In this document: positions 25,888 to 34,557 of the stretch, piece after piece
Layout of the letters: each line of letters starts with the position of its first letter
How positions within the stretch are numbered: position 1 is the first letter of the stretch
Assembly: GCA_044507065.1 (NCBI GenBank)
Contig: JBIQJY010000012.1
Coordinates: forward strand, 1 to 64,000
DNA from: SCN-69-37 sp044507065
GTDB lineage: Bacteria > Acidobacteriota > Vicinamibacteria > Vicinamibacterales > SCN-69-37
DNA: 64,000 nt
Direction of reading: 5' to 3'
The notes under the pieces: generated by a model
What the model was told of the DNA's origin: nothing
Database searches by the model: none
What the model saw: the letters and a program-made list of their open reading frames with translations, nothing else
Position numbers and translations under genes: made by a program

Positions 25888-27627
25888 ATGGCCGTCCGGC
25901 TTGGCGAACTGCTCCTGCGCGAAAAGCGCGTCACTCCTGTCCAGCTCCAGGAGGCGTTGAACCATCAACGCCAGAATGGTGGACGGCTCAGCACGAGTCT
26001 GGTCAAGCTGAGCATCCTCACCGACGACGACATCACGTCCGTCGTGAGCCGGCACTGCGGTGTGCCGGCCATCAACCTCCGCGAGTTCGAGCTCGACTCA
26101 TCGATTGTCCGGCTCGTCCCGCCGGAAAGCGCAACGAAGTACAACGTCGTCCCGGTCGGCCGTTCGGGCACGACGCTCACGCTCGCGATGGCGGACCCGA
26201 CCAACGTGTTCGCCATGGACGACGTGAAGTTCATGACGGGGCTCCACGTCGAGCCAGTCGTCGCTTCCGAGAGTGCGATTCGGGAGGCCATCACCAAGTA
26301 CTACAGCGGCAAGGCGCTCGCCGATTCCGGGGCGAACGTCAAGGCGGGCGACCTGGCCGACCGGGCGCTCCAGGAACTCGGCACCCACGACGACAACATC
26401 GAGGTGGTGGCCGAGACCGAGGAAATCGACTCGGCATCGCTCGAGAAGCAGGGCGGCGAGGCGCCGATCATCAAGCTGGTCAACGCGCTGATGCTCTCGG
26501 CCATCCAGAAGGGCGCGAGCGACATCCACATCGAGCCCTATGAGAAGGAGATGCGGATCCGGTTCCGCATCGACGGGCAGCTGCAGTCGGTGATGACGCC
26601 GGCGCTCAAGTTCCGCGACCCTATCGTCTCGCGCGTGAAGATCATGGCGCGGCTCGACATCGCCGAGAAGCGGCTGCCCCAGGACGGTCGCATCAAGACG
26701 CGCTTCGTCGATCGCGGCCGCAATCGCGACATCGACTTCCGCGTATCGGTCCTGCCGACGCTCTTTGGCGAGAAGGTCGTGCTTCGCCTCCTCGATCCCG
26801 AGGGCCTGAAGCTCGACATGACGAAACTCGGGTTCGAGCCCGAGGCGCTGACGCGCTTCATGCGCGCGATCAAGAAGCCGTGGGGCATGGTCCTCGTGAC
26901 CGGCCCGACGGGCAGTGGAAAGACCAACACGCTCTATTCGTCACTCGGGCAGATCAACGATCCGCACGTCAACATCATGACGGCCGAGGATCCGGTCGAG
27001 TTCAACCTCCAGGGCGTCAACCAGGTACCCGTCCGCGAGAGCATCGGGCTGAACTTTGCCGCGGTCCTGCGGTCATTCCTGCGCCAGGACCCGAACATCA
27101 TCCTGGTCGGCGAAATCCGGGACGGCGAGACGGCATCGATTGGCGTCAAGGCCGCGCTCACCGGCCACCTCGTCCTGTCCACGCTGCACACCAACGACGC
27201 TCCGAGCTCCATCAATCGACTCGTGAACATGGGGATCGAGCCGTTCCTCGTTGCCAACTCCGTGAACCTGATTGCGGCCCAGCGCCTGGTGCGGCGCGTC
27301 TGCAGCCAGTGCGCGGAGCCGACCGGCGCGAGTGTCGCCGAACTCACCGAGGCGGGTTTCAAGCCCGATGATGCGAAGACGGTCAAGCCGATGCACGGCA
27401 AGGGGTGCGACCGGTGCAATGGCTCGGGCTACAAGGGCCGTGTCGGCGTGTTCGAGGTCATGGAAATCAGTGAACGGCTCCGCGAAATGATCATCGTCGG
27501 CGCGCCGTCGGCCGAATTGCGCGCCGCCGCGATTGAAGAAGGCATGTTGACCCTGCGAATGAGCGGCCTCGAGAAGGTGCGCCAGGGTCTGACCACGCTC
27601 GAGGAAGTCGTGCGGGAAACGATGTGA
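25888..27627 (+). CDS. pilB: type IV pilus extension ATPase PilB
   Basis: PilB powers pilus polymerisation from the cytoplasm. It has 579 residues. The N-terminal MshEN/GspE-N region (residues 1-150) starts MAVRLGELLLREKRVTPVQL. The Walker A GPTGSGKTNTLYSS lies near residue 340, the Asp box with HIEP (DIHIEPYEKEMRIRFRIDG) near 215, and the Walker B/His box in VGEIRDGETASIGVKAALTG and LVLSTLHTND. A tetracysteine zinc site (CSQC, CDRC) follows near residues 471-515. It heads the pilB-pilT-pilC group. Confidence 0.97.
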   Translation: MAVRLGELLLREKRVTPVQLQEALNHQRQNGGRLSTSLVKLSILTDDDITSVVSRHCGVPAINLREFELDSSIVRLVPPESATKYNVVPVGRSGTTLTLAMADPTNVFAMDDVKFMTGLHVEPVVASESAIREAITKYYSGKALADSGANVKAGDLADRALQELGTHDDNIEVVAETEEIDSASLEKQGGEAPIIKLVNALMLSAIQKGASDIHIEPYEKEMRIRFRIDGQLQSVMTPALKFRDPIVSRVKIMARLDIAEKRLPQDGRIKTRFVDRGRNRDIDFRVSVLPTLFGEKVVLRLLDPEGLKLDMTKLGFEPEALTRFMRAIKKPWGMVLVTGPTGSGKTNTLYSSLGQINDPHVNIMTAEDPVEFNLQGVNQVPVRESIGLNFAAVLRSFLRQDPNIILVGEIRDGETASIGVKAALTGHLVLSTLHTNDAPSSINRLVNMGIEPFLVANSVNLIAAQRLVRRVCSQCAEPTGASVAELTEAGFKPDDAKTVKPMHGKGCDRCNGSGYKGRVGVFEVMEISERLREMIIVGAPSAELRAAAIEEGMLTLRMSGLEKVRQGLTTLEEVVRETM

Positions 27628-27646
27628 TGGGGAAGAAGGCTCACTC

Positions 27647-28780
27647 ATGAATCTGCCTGATCTGCTCAAAGCCACCCTCGACCTCGGCGGGTCCGACCTG
27701 CACCTGTCCATCGGGTCGCCGCCCCAGGTGCGCGTGCACGGCCACCTGCGGCGACTCGAGCTGCCGGCGCTCACGCCAGACGTCCTCAAGTCGCTCTGCT
27801 ACAGCGTGCTGACCGATGCGCAGAAGAAGAAGTTCGAGGAGACGCTGGAGCTCGACATGGCCTTCGGCCTGCGGGGCGTCGGACGATTCCGCTGCAACGT
27901 CTTCAACCAGAAGGGGGCCGTCGGGGCGGTCTACCGCCTCATCCCGCAGGACATCAAGCCGCTCGAGCAGCTCGGGCTGCCGCCGGTCCTGTCCGAACTG
28001 GCCGACCGCCCGCGCGGCCTCGTGCTGGTGACCGGGCCCACCGGGAGCGGCAAGTCGACGACGCTGGCCGCGATGATCGACCGCATCAACCAGTCGAAGC
28101 CGGTGCACATCCTCACGATCGAGGACCCGATCGAGTACCTGCACACGCACAAGACGGCGCTGGTCAACCAGCGCGAGCTGCACGCCGATACGAACAGCTT
28201 CACGATGGCGCTGCGCGCGGCGCTGCGCGAAGACCCGGACGTCGTGCTCGTCGGCGAAATGCGCGACCTCGAGACGATGGAAGCGGCGATGAAGCTGGCC
28301 GAGACGGGCCACCTGACCATGGCCACGCTGCATACGAACTCGGCGGCGCAGACCATCACGCGCATCATCGATGCCTTCCCCGCGCACCAGCAGGCGCAGA
28401 TGCGCACGCAGCTCTCGCTCGTGCTCGAGGGCATTGTCTGCCAGGCCCTGGTCCCGAAGGCCAACGGACAGGGGCGTGTCGCGGCGCTCGAGATCCTGGT
28501 GGCCAACCCGGCCATCCGCAACCTGATCCGCGACGACAAGATCCACCAGATCTACGGCACGATGCAGGCGGGCCAGGAGAAGTACGGCATGCAGACGATG
28601 AACCAGTCGCTGGCGCGGCTGGTGGAGCGCCGCGTCATCACGCGCGACCTCGCACTCAACACGTCGTCGAACAAGGACGAGCTGAACTTGATGCTTGAAC
28701 GCGGCGTCACGCCGCCGGCCCCGGCCGGAGCCGGCGGGACCGGCGCCGTGCGGCGTCCGTTGCAGGGAGTAGGCCGATGA
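27647..28780 (+). CDS. pilT: type IV pilus retraction ATPase PilT
   Basis: PilT depolymerises pili and so powers twitching. It has 377 residues. It starts MNLPDLLKATLDLGGSDLHL with SIGSPPQVRVHG, the PilT N-domain. Walker A GPTGSGKSTTLAAMID is at about residue 130, and VGEMRDLETMEAAMKLAETG plus HLTMATLHTNSA give the Walker B and His boxes. The C-terminus has a proline/glycine-rich tail (TPPAPAGAGGTGAVRRP). It lies 19 bases after pilB, and its stop overlaps pilC by four bases. Confidence 0.96.
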   Translation: MNLPDLLKATLDLGGSDLHLSIGSPPQVRVHGHLRRLELPALTPDVLKSLCYSVLTDAQKKKFEETLELDMAFGLRGVGRFRCNVFNQKGAVGAVYRLIPQDIKPLEQLGLPPVLSELADRPRGLVLVTGPTGSGKSTTLAAMIDRINQSKPVHILTIEDPIEYLHTHKTALVNQRELHADTNSFTMALRAALREDPDVVLVGEMRDLETMEAAMKLAETGHLTMATLHTNSAAQTITRIIDAFPAHQQAQMRTQLSLVLEGIVCQALVPKANGQGRVAALEILVANPAIRNLIRDDKIHQIYGTMQAGQEKYGMQTMNQSLARLVERRVITRDLALNTSSNKDELNLMLERGVTPPAPAGAGGTGAVRRPLQGVGR

Positions 28781-29973
28781 CCACGTACGCATGGGCGGGA
28801 CGCACACGGAACGGACAGATCGTCAAGGGCGAACGGGCCGCCGAGTCGCAGGAAGCGCTGCGCGAGATGCTGCGCCGCGAACAGATCCTCGTGACCAAGC
28901 TCGAGCTGGCCGCGAAGAAGGAAGGCAAGCTGCAGCGGAAGGTGGCGGCACGCACGCTGGCCGTCTTCACGCGTCAGTTCTCCGTCATGATCGACGCCGG
29001 CCTGCCGCTCGTGCAGTGTCTCGAGCTGCTGGCGAAGGAGGAGCCCGACAAGCGGCTGGCGGGCGCCATCGAGAAGGTGAAAGAGGACGTCGAGGGCGGC
29101 GCGACGCTGGCTGAATCGATGGCGCGCCGGCCGTTTGCGTTCGACGGCCTCTACACGAACATGGTGGCCGCCGGCGAGGCGGGCGGCATCCTGGATACGA
29201 TTCTGCAGCGGCTGTCGGTCTTCATCGAGAAGCAGGCCAAGCTGGCCGCGCAGGTCAAGTCCGCGATGATCTATCCGACGGCCGTCATGTCGATTGCCGT
29301 CCTGGTCGTCGCGATCATCCTGTGGAAGGTCATCCCCACGTTCACCGATCTGTTCAATGGGTTGAACGCGGAGCTGCCGCTTCCCACGCGCATCGTCATC
29401 TGGCTGAGCGAGCAGATGATTTTCGCGATGCCGTTCTTCATCGTGTCGTTTCTCGTCGGGTCGTTCCTGCTGCGGCGGTACTACCAGACGCCGTCGGGGC
29501 GGATGCGCATCGACAAGTCGCTGCTGCACGCGCCGCTCATCGGATCGATCCTGCGCAAGATCGCGGTGGCCCGGTTCTGCCGCACGCTCGGCACGCTGCT
29601 CAGTTCCGGTGTGCCGATCCTCGACGGCCTCGACATCACGGCAAAAACATCCGGCAACGCCGTGATCGAGGGCGCGATCATGCAGGCCCGCGTGAAGATC
29701 GAACGCGGTGAATCGATTGCCGTGCCACTCAAGGCCACGGGCGTGTTTCCGCCAATGGTCTCGCAGATGATTGGCGCCGGCGAGAGCACCGGCGCGCTCG
29801 ACACCATGCTGGCGAAGATCGCGGACTTCTATGAGGAGGAAGTGGACGTGGCTATCGCCGGCCTGCTCACGATTCTCGAGCCGGTGCTGATCTGTTTCCT
29901 CGGCATCATCGTCGGCGGCATCGTCATCTCGATGTACCTGCCGCTGTTCGACCTGATCAGCCAGCTGGCGTAG
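28777..29973 (+). CDS. pilC: type IV pilus inner-membrane platform protein PilC
   Basis: PilC is the polytopic platform on which PilB and PilT act. It has 398 residues with two repeated T2SS-F domains. FTRQFSVMIDAGLPLVQCLE near residue 65 and FCRTLGTLLSSGVPILDGLD near residue 266 start the two halves. Three membrane segments are visible (VMSIAVLVVAIILWKVIP, FFIVSFLVGSFLL, and the C-terminal PVLICFLGIIVGGIVISMYL). It starts in an ATGA overlap with pilT. Confidence 0.96.
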   Translation: MTTYAWAGRTRNGQIVKGERAAESQEALREMLRREQILVTKLELAAKKEGKLQRKVAARTLAVFTRQFSVMIDAGLPLVQCLELLAKEEPDKRLAGAIEKVKEDVEGGATLAESMARRPFAFDGLYTNMVAAGEAGGILDTILQRLSVFIEKQAKLAAQVKSAMIYPTAVMSIAVLVVAIILWKVIPTFTDLFNGLNAELPLPTRIVIWLSEQMIFAMPFFIVSFLVGSFLLRRYYQTPSGRMRIDKSLLHAPLIGSILRKIAVARFCRTLGTLLSSGVPILDGLDITAKTSGNAVIEGAIMQARVKIERGESIAVPLKATGVFPPMVSQMIGAGESTGALDTMLAKIADFYEEEVDVAIAGLLTILEPVLICFLGIIVGGIVISMYLPLFDLISQLA

Positions 29974-29985
29974 GGCCGCTCTCTG

Positions 29986-30011
29986 GGGGGCGGGGCTTCA
30001 GCCCCGCCCCC
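29986..30011 (+). terminator. hairpin after pilC, family A-like core
   Basis: GGGGGCGGGGC, loop TTCA, then GCCCCGCCCCC make a perfect 11-base-pair stem 12 bases after the pilC stop. There is no T run after it. The central GGGCTTCAGCCC-type core is shared with the family A repeats. It probably separates the pilBTC transcript from pilA. Confidence 0.6.
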
Positions 30012-30089
30012 GCCCCCGGGTGCCGTCATTGGCCCTCGGCCCGATGACCTCGGCGAACGTCGAAATCCGTATCGTCCTCGTGTACGGAC

Positions 30090-30128
30090 GGCAATTTCTG
30101 CAATGCGGATGTGTGAACCCCGGCAATT
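30090..30128. promoter_or_regulatory. candidate activator sites upstream of pilA
   Basis: On the minus strand 30108-30091 reads CCGCATTGCAGAAATTGC, which matches 15 of 18 bases of a site upstream of the minor-pilin operon (36326-36343). A second half-site, GGCAATT, repeats at 30122-30128, 32 bases (about three helical turns) from the first at 30090-30096. The sites lie roughly 75-110 bases upstream of a sigma-54 promoter, the usual range for an NtrC-family activator such as PilR. The identity of the regulator is inferred. Confidence 0.5.
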
Positions 30129-30199
30129 ACCGGCTTGTAAGCGGGTGTTAAGATCTTCAGATTGAACGGTTTATGTTGCATGCCGCCAGGCACCCGCCA

Positions 30200-30214
30200 T
30201 GGCATTCGAGTTGC
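30200..30214 (+). promoter_or_regulatory. pilA: sigma-54 promoter of pilA
   Basis: TGGCATTCGAGTTGC has the GG and GC doublets at exactly the -24/-12 spacing and matches the TGGCAC-N5-TTGC consensus except at one or two bases. Transcription would start near 30226, giving a leader of about 115 bases before pilA. Sigma-54 control of pilA through PilS/PilR is known in Pseudomonas, Myxococcus and Geobacter. Confidence 0.7.
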
Positions 30215-30339
30215 CTGAATGAGGGCGGCGCGCACGACCCAGGGATGGAGCGCCCCAGCGGTTCAAGCCTGGATGGCTCGAGCCGATTGGTGACGTCACT
30301 AGGGTTCTTTATCTTTCAATGGACAGGGAGCAGAACAAC

Positions 30340-30873
30340 ATGAAGGTCAAGAAGGAAGAGGGTTTTACCCTCATCGAGCTGCTGATCGTTGTCGCGATCA
30401 TCAGCATCATCGCGGCGATCGCGGTGCCGGGTCTCCTGCGTGCGCGCATGACCGGTAACGAGTCGTCGGCCATTGCGTCGCTGCGCACGACCACGTCGTC
30501 GCAGGTGTCGTACTCGGCGGCGTGCGGCAATGGTGCCTACGCGACGTCATACGACATCCTGGCCGACGCGCCTCCCGGAGGCGGTCAGGGGTTCATCTCG
30601 GCCGAGTTCAACCTGGCTGACCCGATCGTGAAGAGCGGTTACAACCTGCGGATGACGTCGGGTGCCGCCGGTGCCTCGACGGTGCTCGACTGCAACACGC
30701 TGGCGACGGGCGCCGGGTTCTACGCGACCGCCGATGCAGTGGGTGCGGGCACGACGGGTACGCGCGGCTTCGGCGTCGATCAGAACATGACCATCTTCCA
30801 GGACACGACGGACGGCACGACGGTGCCGACCCAGCCGTTCACGACGGGCGGTGCGGTGTCGCCGATTCAGTAA
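30340..30873 (+). CDS. pilA: type IV major pilin PilA
   Basis: This is the structural subunit of the pilus. ATG 30340 is chosen because AGGGAG (30325-30330) lies nine bases upstream. The in-frame ATG at 30319 has no ribosome-binding site. The 177-residue precursor has a short leader MKVKKEEG cut before FTLIELLIVVAIISIIAAIA, with the conserved glutamate at mature position 5. Cysteines 62 and 118 can form the disulfide of the globular head. The tail is glycine/threonine-rich and ends three bases before the first assembly gap. Confidence 0.95.
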   Translation: MKVKKEEGFTLIELLIVVAIISIIAAIAVPGLLRARMTGNESSAIASLRTTTSSQVSYSAACGNGAYATSYDILADAPPGGGQGFISAEFNLADPIVKSGYNLRMTSGAAGASTVLDCNTLATGAGFYATADAVGAGTTGTRGFGVDQNMTIFQDTTDGTTVPTQPFTTGGAVSPIQ

Positions 30874-30876
30874 CAC

Positions 30877-30976
30877 NNNNNNNNNNNNNNNNNNNNNNNN
30901 NNNNNNNNNNNNNNNNNNNNNNNNNNNNNNNNNNNNNNNNNNNNNNNNNNNNNNNNNNNNNNNNNNNNNNNNNNNN
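30877..30976. other. assembly gap of 100 N
   Basis: Exactly 100 N mark a scaffold join of unknown true length. It lies right after pilA, and its right flank is low-complexity repeat. Genes between pilA and rpoZ could be missing. Confidence 0.99.
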
Positions 30977-31089
30977 GGGGGTGCGCACCTACCGCACCGT
31001 TACCGTCACTCCGTAGCACCTGAGCGCACCCATCGGACCGCCCCATCGAACCCACCGCACCAATCGAACCCACCGCACCGGTACTGTCC
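30977..31089. repeat. low-complexity ACCGCACC/ATCGAACCC repeat tract
   Basis: The right edge of the gap is built from near-repeats such as ATCGAACCCACCGCACC, seen twice in a row at about 31044-31079, preceded by CATCGGACCGCCCC variants. It lies downstream of rpoZ and has no coding potential. The tract probably extends into the gap and caused the assembly break. Confidence 0.65.
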
Positions 31090-31094
31090 TCGGT

Positions 31095-31310
31095 TCATCC
31101 GTTGTCTGTCGGCGGCACGACCGCGCCGTCCATGGGGTCCGCGTGCCAGAGGGCGTCGATCTTGCCGGCCGCCACTTCGCGCCGGGCTGTCACCGCGGGT
31201 TTGGCGTTGGGCGCGACACGGGGTGTAGACCCGCTCATCAGCTGTTTGGCACGCAGCGCGGCGATGGTGACGAAGGCGAATTGATTGACACCGGACGGCG
31301 ATGTGCTCAT
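31095..31310 (-). CDS. rpoZ: RNA polymerase omega subunit
   Basis: Omega helps fold and assemble beta-prime and in some bacteria binds ppGpp. The 71-residue protein has the omega core NQFAFVTIAALRAKQLMSG, then STPRVAPNAKPAVTARREVA and GKIDALW, matching the family pattern of NRFEFV-x-A-x-RARQL and K-x-VTVA-x-EVA. ATG 31310 has GGAGAG just upstream, so longer readings are not favoured. The gene points against the pilus genes and lies alone here; its usual neighbour gmk is not seen. Confidence 0.82.
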   Translation of the reverse strand: MSTSPSGVNQFAFVTIAALRAKQLMSGSTPRVAPNAKPAVTARREVAAGKIDALWHADPMDGAVVPPTDNG

Positions 31311-31550
31311 GAACTCTCCGAGGAAGGCGCCGGGCCGTTCTCGCGCAAGACGGGGGAGGGTCTCCGGACGCCGTAACGATTGCGCACCGCCCGGATTGGC
31401 GGGCACAAGGATTGCGGTAGAAGCGTGGAGCCGGTCGGCGCGCACCCCGGTGGGGCACTACTCGAAACGCTGGCGGGCGCCGGTCGATGACCGGCCCGGT
31501 CAGTATACAGGCCTTGGCGACCCGACAGGGTGTGGCCTTACAATTCCTCC
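31311..31550. other. divergent spacer between rpoZ and the VKOR-DsbA gene
   Basis: The 240 bases contain no convincing gene. A perfect hairpin GCCGGTC-GAT-GACCGGC lies at 31479-31495. TTGGCG (31514-31519) and TACAAT (31539-31544) form a weakly spaced (19 bases) promoter just before the ATG at 31551. The expected start site is at that ATG, so the message may be leaderless. Confidence 0.4.
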
Positions 31551-32747
31551 ATGTCTTCCAGAACTCGCCTGGTGATTGTCGCGTTGTCGCTCGTCGGCCT
31601 GGGGTTCGCCGGGGCGTCGACGTGGGTGCACTACCGGTCGCTGACCGATCCGTCCTACATCAGCCCGTGCGACGTGAGTGCGGCCTTCAACTGCACGCAG
31701 GTCTACCTGAGCCGATACGGATCGGTTGCCGGTGTGCCGGTGGCGATAGGCGGACTGATCTGGTTCGGCCTGACGGCGCTCGTCGCCGGCTTCGCGAGGC
31801 CGACCGACGGCCCGAGTGCAGCGGCCGGCTACCTGCTGGTCCTCAGCGTGATTGGGCTCGCCACAATCCTGTATCTGGGCTACACGTCGTTCGTCGTGCT
31901 CGGTACCGGCTGCCTGCTGTGTATCGGCACCTACGTCTGCGTCGTTGGCATTTTCATTGCCACGCTGATGAGTCGGCCCATGCCGCTGTCGCAGCTCCCC
32001 GGGCGTCTCGCGCGCGATATCGCCTCGGCTTTCCGGGATCCGATTGCGGCGGCGTGCGCGGTGCTGTACCTCGCCGGAGCCGCGGGCGCCGTCGTCATGT
32101 TTCCGACGGAGGCCGAAGCCGCCTCGCGGCAGGCCGCGGCTGTCACGGCCGCTCCGGAGCCGACTGGTGATGTGCGGGCGAACTTTGCGGAAGCCTGGGC
32201 GCGGCAGCCGCGCGTGGACCTGGGCATCGATCCCGAGGGCGCCAGCGTGGTCGTGGTGAAGTTCAACGACTTCGAATGTCCGTCGTGCCGGTACTGGGAG
32301 GTGGCCTATCGACCGGTCCTCGACAAGCTTGCCGCCTCGCACCCTGGGGCGGTGAAGTACGTGGTGAAGGACTGGCCGCTCAATTCTGCGTGCAACTTCA
32401 ACACGATGTCGACCATCCCCGGCCACGAGGCGGCCTGCGACGCGGCCGTGGCGGCGCGCGTCGCAAAGGATATGGGCCGGTACGACGAGATGGTCGACTG
32501 GATCTACGCCAACCAGGGAGTTTCCTCAGCCGAGATGCGGGCCGCGGCTCAAAGAATTCTCGGCGTGACCGATTTCGAGAGGGAGTACGCCCGGCGGCTG
32601 CCCGACATCCGGCGCGACATTGCCGATGGGACGGCGCTGAACATCAGCCAGACACCAACCTACTTCGTCAATGGGGTCCGGCTGCCCGGGGGCATGACGC
32701 CCGACTACTTCGAACTGGCCCTCATGCTGGAGATTGAGGGCACCTAG
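31551..32747 (+). CDS. VKOR-DsbA fusion (disulfide-bond generating membrane protein)
   Basis: This 398-residue fusion joins a vitamin K epoxide reductase domain to a DsbA-like thioredoxin domain, so one protein both oxidises substrates and passes electrons to quinone. The VKOR part (residues 1-190) has four to five membrane helices, the loop cysteines C40 and C48, and the CLLC motif (C121/C124) at the quinone site. The periplasmic part has C243-P-S-C246 after KFNDFE and the cis-proline motif TPTYFVNG. Homologous fusions occur in cyanobacteria and other phyla, usually replacing DsbA/DsbB. It lies beside pilin genes whose products carry cysteine pairs, a plausible substrate link. Confidence 0.93.
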   Translation: MSSRTRLVIVALSLVGLGFAGASTWVHYRSLTDPSYISPCDVSAAFNCTQVYLSRYGSVAGVPVAIGGLIWFGLTALVAGFARPTDGPSAAAGYLLVLSVIGLATILYLGYTSFVVLGTGCLLCIGTYVCVVGIFIATLMSRPMPLSQLPGRLARDIASAFRDPIAAACAVLYLAGAAGAVVMFPTEAEAASRQAAAVTAAPEPTGDVRANFAEAWARQPRVDLGIDPEGASVVVVKFNDFECPSCRYWEVAYRPVLDKLAASHPGAVKYVVKDWPLNSACNFNTMSTIPGHEAACDAAVAARVAKDMGRYDEMVDWIYANQGVSSAEMRAAAQRILGVTDFEREYARRLPDIRRDIADGTALNISQTPTYFVNGVRLPGGMTPDYFELALMLEIEGT

Positions 32748-32779
32748 TCGGTGCGCCGTGAGCTGCTCGACCTGCGAAC

Positions 32780-33735
<956 letters not shown>

Positions 33736-33739
<4 letters not shown>

Positions 33740-34557
33740 CGAGCGCGGGGCGCATCGGTCTGGTGGCCTGGCACGTCTTCAAGGAGAGCGTGCGCGACCG
33801 CGTCCTGTACGGCATCGCTGCTTTTGCCATCCTTCTCGTGGCCTCGGCGTTCCTGATCGCGCAGATCACCGCGGGTCAGGACGTCAAGATCATCAAGGAT
33901 CTGGGCCTGGCGGTGATCGAACTGGCCGGCGTCCTCATGGCCGTGGTGATTGGCGTGGGCCTGGTGTCGCGCGAAATCGACAGGCGCAGCATCTTCGCGC
34001 TGCTCGCCAAGCCGCTGCCGCGGTGGGAGTTCGTCCTCGGCAAGTACTGCGGACTCGTGCTCACGTTGCTGGTCAACGTCATCGGCATGGCGGCGGCGTT
34101 GTACCTCTTCCTCTTCTATGCCCAGTGGCGCATTCCCCCGGAATCGCAGGCCGTGCTCGACTCGCCGGTCGCCGATCCCCGGCTGCTGCTCGTGGTGCTG
34201 ATGGTCGGTATGGAACTCGCCCTGCTGACGGCGGTTGCCCTCTTCTTCTCGACGTTCTCCTCGAGCGCGCTGCTGTCGATCGTCTTCACGCTGGGCCTGT
34301 TCGTGACCGGGCTGCTCAGTGCCGACCTGCGACACTTCGGCGACATCGTCGATGTCTCACCCGTGGTGGCCTGGTGCGTGCAGGCGGTGGGATGGGCGGT
34401 GCCGGCGTTTTCGGCCTTCGATATCAAGTCGCAGGTGGTGCACGGGCTCGATCTGCCGCGCGGCTTCGTCGCCGGAACGCTCGTCTACGCCGCGCTGTAT
34501 GTCGGCGCGCTGCTCGTCGCGGCCGTGGGCCTGTTTTCGCGGCGGGAATTCAAGTGA
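33736..34557 (+). CDS. ABC-2 type permease of the pilus locus (PilI position)
   Basis: The 273-residue membrane protein has six hydrophobic segments, starting after VFKESVRDRVLYGIAAFAIL, and the ABC-2 pattern SREIDRRSIFALLAKPLPRW between helices two and three. It is coupled to the ATPase gene in an ATGA overlap and to the next gene in a GTGA overlap, so the three probably act together. Substrates of such two-part systems are not predictable from sequence. The place between pilA and pilD suggests a role in pilus biogenesis. Confidence 0.87.

Noticed and set aside
30319..30339. Upstream ATG for pilA
   Set aside because: It lacks a ribosome-binding site and would put the site used for ATG 30340 inside the coding region.
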